DNA of 64,000 nt from assembly GCA_902788805.1 (NCBI GenBank), contig CADALO010000011.1, forward strand, positions 24,733-88,732, read 5' to 3'. The notes beneath the pieces are model-generated. The model saw only the letters and a program-made list of their open reading frames with translations, was not told the origin of the DNA and searched no databases. The DNA is from an uncultured Bacteroidota bacterium. GTDB lineage: Bacteria; Bacteroidota; Bacteroidia; Bacteroidales; P3. Position numbers and translations under genes: made by a program. This document shows positions 49,001 to 56,300 of the stretch, piece by piece (position 1 is the stretch's first letter; every line of letters starts with the position of its first letter).

Positions 49001-51674
49001 ATGGAAATATCATTACAATACTGTCGATAGCGCTGTGTTGAATCGCTATGACGATAATGACGTAAGCTTCGGCAACCATCCGGGCAACACAACTTCAGAC
49101 AACCATTCATCTTTGTCTGCAAGGCTGCCGGTGATGCGTATGTCTATCTCAAACAATGTCACCTTCTGCATAATGCCGACTGCTTTCACAGCCGACGAGG
49201 TCTATTCCGACAGCGTGGCGCTGCATTGGAGCCGCCGTGCCAACGACTCACTCTATCTTATCACATACAATTCTTTGGACAGTATTGAATCGGGCTCTTT
49301 TGTTACCGTTGACACTACGATAACCATTACAGGACTGACCCAGCTGAAATCATATATCTTCAAGCTGCGCGCCATCTGCACCAGCGGCGACACATCGCTG
49401 GCAAGCATCCTGAATGTCAATACTCCTGAACGCTGCCTTTCGCCCTCCGATATACATATTGTCAATCCCAACTCGGCCGATGCCGCAATGGTTTGCTGGC
49501 GCGCTGCCGAGGGCACTTCGCAATGGCAAGTCTCCTACGGAGCCGGTCTTACCAACCCCGATGCCGGCGCGCTTGCCGTAACCAACGACACATCCTATAT
49601 GCTGCCAACCCTCATTGCAGGACAGAACTACAGCGTCTTTGTGCGCACCATCTGCGGTGCTGGCGACACGGGCTTCTGGAACGGCCCTGTATCGTTCAAG
49701 GCAGGAGTGTGGACGATGCTTCCGGGCCGCACCGACACTATCGTCACTTGCAACACTATGATTAAGGACTCCAACTTCTTCGCCGACGATACCTTGGTAA
49801 TCTTCCCGTCGACGCCCAACTCGTTGGTTGCCATACAGGGCAACGTGAATTTGCATCCCTACAACGACTGGATATTGAATGTCAAGGTGTACGATGGCGT
49901 CGGTACCAACGGTACTCTCCTTGGAACGTATACAGAGAACACAACAATGCCTACTCACATATCCACGGATGGCCCTCTGACTCTTGTCTTCAGTTGTCAC
50001 GACTACTACGACGGCGGTTTCCAACTCTATGTCTCGTGTCTGCCTGACAACGGCTGCCACGCTTCACCTCGCGTAGTAGCTCACCATCCGCTCGACACGT
50101 CGGTGTCGCTCAAATGGCTCTATCTCGACGAGATGCCTGCAAGCTTCACTGTCGCCTATGCTCCTGTCGATGTCTTCGACACAAGCGACGCCTCGACCTA
50201 TCAGGTTGTCAGCGGCATCACCGATACGGTCTTCGTCCTTGGCGGTTTGCTTACCGGAACACACTATATGGTAGCTGTACGTGCAGAATGCGGCAACGGC
50301 CAGCACAGCCGTTGGACGCTTTCCAACGACTTCTACACATCGTGTATGGCCATCACTCGCGACAATCTGCCTTTCAGCGAAGATTTCTCCTCGTGGGGTG
50401 GAGCTTCGTTCCAAACGCTGAACGGAGCCATCGCTCCTTGCTGGTACTTCAACAGCACAGGCTATGCTAACACGGCCTACGTCTATCATAATAGCCCTAA
50501 CAACACGGATCTGAACCATTACGTCACTATGAAACACTACGGCAACGGCTATTCATTTCTAGTGCTGCCTCTCTTTGCCGACAGCGTTGCCGACCTTACC
50601 GTCTCGTATGCAGCTCAGAACGACTATACAGGCTATTATGACCAGTATGTGGAGGTTGTAGAAATCGGCGTGCTCGACGACCCACGCGACTTCAGCACCT
50701 ATACGCCAATTTCGCGCGACTCGCTGGTTGGCGATTCCGTACACTATTTCACCAAGCACCTCGACAGCTATACCGGCAGTGGACGTTACATCGCGATTGT
50801 GGCTCCGTTGATGTCCGACTATCACAGCGGTTACGGCTTGAATGTGGCGCAGATTCAGGTCACTATGGACTTGCCTTGTATGCCTCCGCTGAATATCAAT
50901 GTCGACTCTGTGTCGCAGTATGAGGCAACGCTCACAGTCGTTGACACCACACAACCTGCCAGCCGTACATTCGTCTATGGTACATCGTCCTCGTTCTCGC
51001 AATGCGACAGCACCTTTACGACCGACATCAATCCGGTGACCATAAGTGGCCTGCGACCGGGTAAGAGATACTATGTGTGGGTACGCAACAATAACACAAT
51101 CGACCGCGTCGATCACAGTAGCCCTTGGACAGGCCCTGTCTCGTTCGAAACCGTCGGTGATCCGCAGCCGAACTATTACCAGGCAACAGCCTTCTCCAAC
51201 GACTCATCCTTGGGTACTGTTGTGATAGCTGTCCAGAGCGGGTCGGCAGACACCTCGAACTCAAATATGTTCTCTGAAGGCTCGAGGCTCGTCTTTACGG
51301 CTACGCCCATTGGTTCAGACTCGCGTTTCCTCTACTGGAACGACGGCGACACTACCAATCAGCGCATTCTGACGCTGACCCAGGACACTTCATTGACTGC
51401 CTTCTTCGCGGTAGACACCACTACAGAAAGCATTGTCTCGCCGCAATTCACATTCAAAATGGCACCCAACCCCGCCAGCACCGAGGTGAAGCTGACGGCT
51501 ACGCAAAACATCCTTGCTGTCGAATGCTACGACCTCCAGGGACGCAGCGTCGCTTCCTATAGGTTTGCGTCGCCACAATGCACGCTGAATGTTGCCGACT
51601 GGCCGCGCGGCATCTATATGATCAAGGTCTACAGCGGCAACGCGGTGGCTGTAAGGAAACTGATAGTAAAATAG
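46029..51674 (+). CDS. Giant secreted fibronectin-III protein with T9SS sorting domain
   Basis: 1881 residues. A signal peptide (KKVFSFLILAAGLFASANA) is followed by repeated fibronectin-type-III-like modules beginning near residues 157, 387, 666, 756, 1048, 1136, 1341 and 1616 (for example TSVTVSWRSRTLGAAGYEV). Two homologous inserted blocks at about 480-660 and 860-1045 (FKHSLTQTIYPM; YRHTWTQMIYPA) show an internal duplication. Near 1710-1780 is an InlB/Listeria-Bacteroides-type repeat (FLYWNDGDTTNQR). The C-terminal 75 residues (MAPNPASTEVKLTATQ to GIYMIKVYSGNAV) are a T9SS signal. No enzyme motif was seen. It is probably a surface adhesin or matrix protein. Confidence 0.88.
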   Translation: MKKVFSFLILAAGLFASANAQNCVVSLPYDVYATATNVDSCWTLYNASVNNYSIQSSNNSVKSYAVLPLFDMPLSAIHIQLRYSVSDSIPVEIGVMTNAADTNTFHPYDTVYGSGSNILLGDLDFRRWSGADGHIAIRWRQGTLRRVALDTVYGCYTPYDVVLSNITATSVTVSWRSRTLGAAGYEVAVSPYREYNYTTYYTTENTFVIDSLQPGTYYKVNVRTVCDSGNRYSQNTNVVFCTDCLPVSSLPYRLVSNDLGPAVNVVPYMNVPCWTYIEHPESGYCYWVSPEFDTTQIRMDHLKLTAALRYTNDMGATLQFGTMNNNMQIGSFSHIDGINLQNNVTNASTGALTFYCNDRSAGRLAFRAFIGKIRNLDSIVIEQEVCHPVKNIVVTNRTDHSLTINWTEQGTATRWIVDCAARDDSFSQSLVATAKPFTINGLASHTHYNVTVRAINEGDTSLPCSKQITTAVDSLHALVTVQIGNPGSSYSAHYPIERSFKHSLTQTIYPMTQYSAAGWIDTVWFYCHTAFDGTGQLDTSLTLYLAHFDTTEVRNDRDWVNLDSLVEVFHANTWLASGSNRWVPIPLQTPFFYNGVDELAVVFLHSNSVSRYSGDYFSYTTAGSGSVLLKGASSPFPLQQIASDDFIGARILSRAIVRFSMVTSSCQNVSNVHIASVEGNAVRLLWNESGNASHWQVSYAANDGSHSGTLFANDSTVCTIGGLHGNHTYNFSVRPICGEGDTGYYFGNVSAYIETCPVPDSVTADVSIDPLLSDQAIVSWRENGSATQWEVAFSEVTGADSASAHSGVVSTSTNPFTLTGLYRNTRYTIRVRAVCGADDSSLWSQPVQIYTNRGSFAHDIVQFGEVGSDYDYRSPINGYYRHTWTQMIYPADSLRTPCYIDTLWFSSALVGNVQPKDTSVTVYMGHTPWNVHPNNTSWFPADSLTAVAHATVMQPQSTGWFAIPLTIPFYYNGVDNLAIAVSYHGSQYSTLWKYHYNTVDSAVLNRYDDNDVSFGNHPGNTTSDNHSSLSARLPVMRMSISNNVTFCIMPTAFTADEVYSDSVALHWSRRANDSLYLITYNSLDSIESGSFVTVDTTITITGLTQLKSYIFKLRAICTSGDTSLASILNVNTPERCLSPSDIHIVNPNSADAAMVCWRAAEGTSQWQVSYGAGLTNPDAGALAVTNDTSYMLPTLIAGQNYSVFVRTICGAGDTGFWNGPVSFKAGVWTMLPGRTDTIVTCNTMIKDSNFFADDTLVIFPSTPNSLVAIQGNVNLHPYNDWILNVKVYDGVGTNGTLLGTYTENTTMPTHISTDGPLTLVFSCHDYYDGGFQLYVSCLPDNGCHASPRVVAHHPLDTSVSLKWLYLDEMPASFTVAYAPVDVFDTSDASTYQVVSGITDTVFVLGGLLTGTHYMVAVRAECGNGQHSRWTLSNDFYTSCMAITRDNLPFSEDFSSWGGASFQTLNGAIAPCWYFNSTGYANTAYVYHNSPNNTDLNHYVTMKHYGNGYSFLVLPLFADSVADLTVSYAAQNDYTGYYDQYVEVVEIGVLDDPRDFSTYTPISRDSLVGDSVHYFTKHLDSYTGSGRYIAIVAPLMSDYHSGYGLNVAQIQVTMDLPCMPPLNINVDSVSQYEATLTVVDTTQPASRTFVYGTSSSFSQCDSTFTTDINPVTISGLRPGKRYYVWVRNNNTIDRVDHSSPWTGPVSFETVGDPQPNYYQATAFSNDSSLGTVVIAVQSGSADTSNSNMFSEGSRLVFTATPIGSDSRFLYWNDGDTTNQRILTLTQDTSLTAFFAVDTTTESIVSPQFTFKMAPNPASTEVKLTATQNILAVECYDLQGRSVASYRFASPQCTLNVADWPRGIYMIKVYSGNAVAVRKLIVK

Positions 51675-51686
51675 GGTAGGGAAGGG

Positions 51687-52733
51687 CTACTTCGTTGCGA
51701 AGCGTTTTTGGAGTTGTTTGATGACTTCGATGTTGCGAGGGACTTGAAGGTCGAGTATGCCGTCTTCGAGTGCGATGGTGCGGTTGTTTTTGACGGCGGA
51801 GAGTTGGTTGTAGGGTGGTGTGTTGCAGAAGCGAGCGCTGTCGTTGGCGCGGATGAGGATGAAGTCGGGGTCGGCGTTGATGAGGGCTTCGAGGCTGAAG
51901 GTCCAACCTTGGCTTTCTGCGGCGATGTTTTGTCCGCCGGCCATCTGGATGATGTCGTTGATGAAGGTGTTGCCTCCGGCGGTGAAGTTGCCGTCGGGTC
52001 CGAAGCCGACGACGTAGTAGACGGTGGGGGAGGGGGGGAATGCGTTAGTGTGGGAATGCGTTAATGTGTTAGTGGGGGAATGGGTTAATGCGTTAGTGTG
52101 GGAATGCGTTAATGTGTTAGTGGTTGGATGGGTTGGATGGGTTGGATGGGGGTGGATGGTGTCTGGATTTACTAATGTTTTGAGGTGTTTGCGCATTGAT
52201 GCGTTGAGGGAGTCGGCGGTGTGTTCTTTGCCGATGAGTCGGCCTATGGAATGGACGTTGGTGAAGAGTCCGTCGAATTTTTGTTTTTCGATGACGCAGA
52301 CGAGTGGTATGTTCATCTTGGCGAACTGCTGGACGATTTTCTGCGGTACCATTGAGCCGCTGATGATGAGGTCGGGTTTGCAGGAGAGGACTTTTTCGAT
52401 GTTGAGGTTGCTGATGCCGCCGATGCTTTCGATGTGTTGTGCTTGTGGCGGGTAGTTGCAGAAGTCGGTTCGTCCGACGAGGAGGCTGTCGGCGCCGAGG
52501 GCGAAGATTATTTCGGTCACTGCCGGCGAGAGGCTTACGATGCGTTGGGGGTGGGTGGGTACGTTGACGATGCTGCCGTAGTCGTCGGTGTATTGGTAGG
52601 TGGTGTGTGTGGTTTGGTTGTCGGCGGGGTGTGGGGTGTGGCAGGCTGATGTGGCGAGGGTGAGGATGGCGGCGAGGGTGAGGGTTTTGAGGCGATGGGT
52701 GGTGGATGTGGTGTTTTTTTTGAAATGGGGCAT
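51687..52733 (-). CDS. BtuF/FecB-like ABC transporter substrate-binding lipoprotein with low-complexity insertion
   Basis: A 348-residue periplasmic-binding protein of the BtuF/FhuD/FecB class (cobalamin, heme or siderophore). The start MPHFKKNTTST is chosen because the lipobox TLATSACHTP follows a normal signal; an upstream in-frame Met gives an implausible leader. Seen: RIVSLSPAVTEIIFALGAD, VGRTDFCNYPP, GGISNLNIEKVLSCKPDLI, VYYVVGFGPDGN and GGQNIAAES. Between the two lobes lies a 44-residue Thr/His/Pro/Asn/Ser insertion (LTHSHTNALTHSPTNTLTHS) encoded by tandem repeats. No B12 riboswitch or permease gene was found nearby. Confidence 0.87.
   Translation of the reverse strand: MPHFKKNTTSTTHRLKTLTLAAILTLATSACHTPHPADNQTTHTTYQYTDDYGSIVNVPTHPQRIVSLSPAVTEIIFALGADSLLVGRTDFCNYPPQAQHIESIGGISNLNIEKVLSCKPDLIISGSMVPQKIVQQFAKMNIPLVCVIEKQKFDGLFTNVHSIGRLIGKEHTADSLNASMRKHLKTLVNPDTIHPHPTHPTHPTTNTLTHSHTNALTHSPTNTLTHSHTNAFPPSPTVYYVVGFGPDGNFTAGGNTFINDIIQMAGGQNIAAESQGWTFSLEALINADPDFILIRANDSARFCNTPPYNQLSAVKNNRTIALEDGILDLQVPRNIEVIKQLQKRFATK
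52022..52156 (-). repeat. In-frame tandem low-complexity repeats in the BtuF-like gene
   Basis: Two repeat types are adjacent: CACTAACGCATT/CACATTAACGC words, and CCATCCAACCCATCCAAC words on the coding strand. The first type also occurs inside purL (14957-14993); the second matches the intergenic array at 52999-53155. Confidence 0.85.
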
Positions 52734-52826
52734 AGGAAAGGTTTTTTTTGTTTTTGATGTAGGGTTCTGAATTTGAGTGGTAAAGGTGGTGTGGTTGGGG
52801 GTGACGGGTTGGATGGATTGGATGTG

Positions 52827-52834
52827 CAAATATA
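52827..52834 (-). promoter_or_regulatory. -7 box for the BtuF-like gene
   Basis: TATATTTG on the minus strand, about 94 bp before the start. No TTG at the proper distance is seen. Confidence 0.5.
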
Positions 52835-52998
52835 GGGAGATATTTTCGATTGGGGTGGGGTGAGCTGCGTTTTTTTTTCGTGGCCGGCGGTTTGGGAATG
52901 GATGGATTGTTTTCCGGGGAGTGTTAAAAACTCTTAATTTTAGTTAAATTTTTATGGGGTTGTAGATTTTTGGGTGGGGAGAGGATTATATAAGTTTA

Positions 52999-53155
52999 AA
53001 GGTTGGGGGGTTGGAGGGTTGGAGGGTTGGATGGGGTGGATGGGTTTAATGGGGTGAGTGGGGTGGATGGGTTTAATGGGTTGGATGGGTTTAATGGGGT
53101 GGATGGGTTTGAGGATTTGAGAGTTTGAGGGGTTGAGGGTTTGAGAGTTTGAGGG
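52999..53155. repeat. GGGTTGGATG / GGGTTTAATG degenerate tandem array
   Basis: About 155 bp built of 9-10-bp G/T-rich words (GGTTGGAGG, GGATGGGTTTAATGGGG, GAGGGTTTGAG). The complement is A/C-rich like the leaders of folD and yihY. Confidence 0.85.
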
Positions 53156-53220
53156 TTTTTTGCCCGAATCAAAATAATCAACAAATTAATTATCAAATGT
53201 CAACGATGAACAAATTAGAA

Positions 53221-53310
53221 AGGTCCGGATTACAACATCGTTGGGACGGTGCAAGGGAATGGAGGTGCGAGACGGCTGCGTTTCCTTGCAGGGCGTCTCC
53301 TGGGAGGTGT
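53221..53310. repeat. Dispersed repeat with hairpin, longer copy
   Basis: Starts AGGTCCGGATTACAACATCG and is shared over about 38 bp (about five differences) with 58844-58882. It continues into a hairpin GAGACG-CTGC / GCAG-CGTCTC (53269-53299). It lies in the probable leader of the giant PKD protein gene. Confidence 0.65.
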
Positions 53311-53365
53311 AATAGCTTCAAGTTGTAACAAACAAAAAAAACGATCAACAAAAACTTAAAAAATT

Positions 53366-56300
53366 ATGAAGAATATATTATTTAACAAAAAACTGAGAGT
53401 GCTGGCGTTCTTTCTGCTAAGCCTGCTCTCGTCGGTGGCCTACGGGCAGCAGCCGCCGCAAGCGTGCCATATAACGATAACGAGCGACTTTGAGTCGCAA
53501 TGTCTTATGCCGTTGGTAAAATATGATGTGTATAACGAGGAGCCGGAAACGATCATTGCGTGTCAGGAGAACACGGTCACGTATACGGCTTCGTGCAACA
53601 CGGGCGGAGTGGCCGTAGTGCAGTGGAACTGGAATGTTGTCGGTGCGAGCACGTGGATGGACAACGGGAACGGCAGCATCACCGTTACCTGGGGTGCGGG
53701 TCCGACAGGACAAATAAGTGTTGAAATAACGACAGCGAACGACTATAGCTGCTCGACGACGCAGAATGTGAAGCTAATAGAGAAGCCGGATATCTTGGCG
53801 GGTACGATACCGAACTATGTAGAGACACCAAACCACGATAAGATAATCACTGTCTGCAAAGGCGGGACGGTGGAATTCACAGACCTTTCCAATACGACCA
53901 ACAGTGATATAATAGGTTACTATTGGGAGTGCAGCAACCCAACGATTACATCATCCTTACCTAATTTCAGACTTGAGAACGTTATGGACAGTTGCGAGGT
54001 TGTGCATAGGGTGTACAACAACTGCGGATGTTATGACGAAGAGGTTTTCATCATCAAAGTGGCAAAAGGAGATATCCTTGAGCTTGGCTGCTACGGTACG
54101 GTGTGCCAGAACGCGGTGGTTACCTATACGGCGCTGAATCCAGTGTGCAGCCAATACAGCTGGTATGTGGAGGGAGGTTCAATAATCGGTAGTCAGGACC
54201 AGCCGAAGGTGACGGTGCAATGGGATCATCCCCAGAACGGATATGGCGTGATAGGTCTGGACGGAATGCTATGCGGAGAGAATTCGTGTCCGTCGTTGAT
54301 GAGCAAGAAAATACCTGTTATACAAGACACTTTGGATATCAACGGGCAGGATGTTGTGTGTGTGGGTGAGGCCGTCAGGTACAGCATACCCCTCTTCGGG
54401 TCGACGGAATATCACTGGAGTATACAGCCAACGATAGGAGTAGATACCTTCGATGTGAACGGAGCCAATCAGAGAACGATTGTGTTCAACCAGCCGGGGG
54501 ACTATAAGATAAAGGTATCCTATGAATGTGAGTTTCTTGAATGCGGGAGATTCACATCGAAAACCCTTTTGGTCAGGGTTAAGCCCAAACTTGAAATAGA
54601 AGGCGAAGAGCGCATCTGCGTCACCAATGCCTGCGATCTGAAAACCGACCCCAACGTGTCAGCAAAGTGGAGTGTATATGACATTGACAACAATGACCAT
54701 TTAATCCACACAGCTTACAATCTCTCCACCTTCGCGTATAACTTCCCGCAGGCGGGAAAATACCGTGTTACCGCAGAGCATCCGGATTACTGCCGTCCAG
54801 CGGTGTTTGTCATTACCGTTGTGGAAGCGCCACCGGCCCCTGTAGCGGCTGACTTTGCGCTGACCAATCCACAAGAGGCCTGTCCCAACTCCAGCATACT
54901 GTTGAAGGCTAACCCTACCAATCCAGACTACACCATAGTGTGGGAACCGACGTGTGATGATGCAACACCGGGAATGGTGTCGGGCAATAGAGTAACGATT
55001 AATTATCAGAATACCGTTTGCAACATCAATGCCTACAACTACGACCGAGTGCTGGGTTGTCTTTCAGAAAATCCCTATGTGCATACGGTCAGTGAGTTCC
55101 AACTTGCAGGTCATAATCTGCCCACCAGCATAACTGTTTGCCCTGGAGCGGAGCTTCCGTTTAGTGTTCAAAACCAGAACGGAGTGACATACGAGTGGGA
55201 GCTGGATGGTAGTCATCAGTACTGTGCGTCGGTGCAAGGAGATAACACCAGTAATGCTGTTACGCTTCTTGTCAATAAACTGTCATCCTATCCTGTAACA
55301 TTCAATTTCACATTGAAACGCACGTATTGTTCCGGAATGGTGGATTACCACACTATAGAAATAACAGTCACAGATGATCCAGATGTGGAATTGTCAATCA
55401 ATCACTCCGACCCGGTATGCCAATACAGTACGGTTGTGTTGTCCGGTTCAGGATGCAATGGCAATTCATACGAATGGACTATAGAAAACATAGAATACCA
55501 AGGGAACCCCATTTCTCATATATTCAGACACTCTGGCAGTGTTAATGTGACGATGAAATGCAATCCTTATTACAGCTGTCCGAACCACGACTATTATGCC
55601 ACCAAGACGGTGACCGTGCACGTGAATGCTGCACCGCCGGCGTCGGGTATAGCATTCTCGGGCAGTCAGGTGTATGTTATACCTCCGTTAAGCCCGTCCA
55701 ATTATGATTTTGAATGGGGCCATACAAGTACAAACAGCAATGCTGTGAGCACCGATCCGACTGTGGATTTATACACTTGTACTGTTACGAACAGGACTAC
55801 CGGTTGTTCGAAAACAGTAATGGCCTATAAACCCTGTCCGAATGCACTGACAGTGACAGCAACACCATTCGATTATTGCTCAAAGCAGGTGTTCTTGACG
55901 GCTACCGGTGCCACAGGCCCGGTGAATTGGATTATCACTGGTGGTGAATACAGTGTTGTGTCAACATCGGGCACATTTGGCGAGAATACTACTATATTGA
56001 TTGAAACTGCGGGAACATATACAGCAATGGCCCGTGTAGCCGGTAATCCTTGTCAGTCGGGTACTTGTTATTTCACAGCGGACTTTGTACACGATTTCAC
56101 CTTTGAGAAGGCTTGCGATAAAATTATAATTAAAAATAATTCAAGCTACATCAACGGCAATGAGATGGTTGTATTAAACTACGGTAATCATCCTCCTGTG
56201 TCGTTCCGCGCAGATCAGGAAATAATCCAGGTTCCTGTAGGATCGGGCACATACACTTTCTATTTTATCTCCTTTAACGGCAATAGTATTCCACCTTGCC

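Larger units (their letters stand above)
52734..53365. other. Divergent spacer with promoter box, GGGTTGGATG repeats and a dispersed repeat
   Basis: No convincing gene. It contains the -7 box for the BtuF-like gene, a segment at about 52918-53005 that resembles 58886-58977 upstream of the ECF sigma gene, a G/T-rich tandem repeat, and a dispersed repeat with a hairpin (53221-53310) just before the giant protein gene. Confidence 0.65.

Noticed and set aside
52734..52860. Cobalamin riboswitch upstream of the BtuF-like gene
   Set aside because: No B12-box-like sequence or long conserved fold was seen on the minus strand; only a -7 promoter box is visible.
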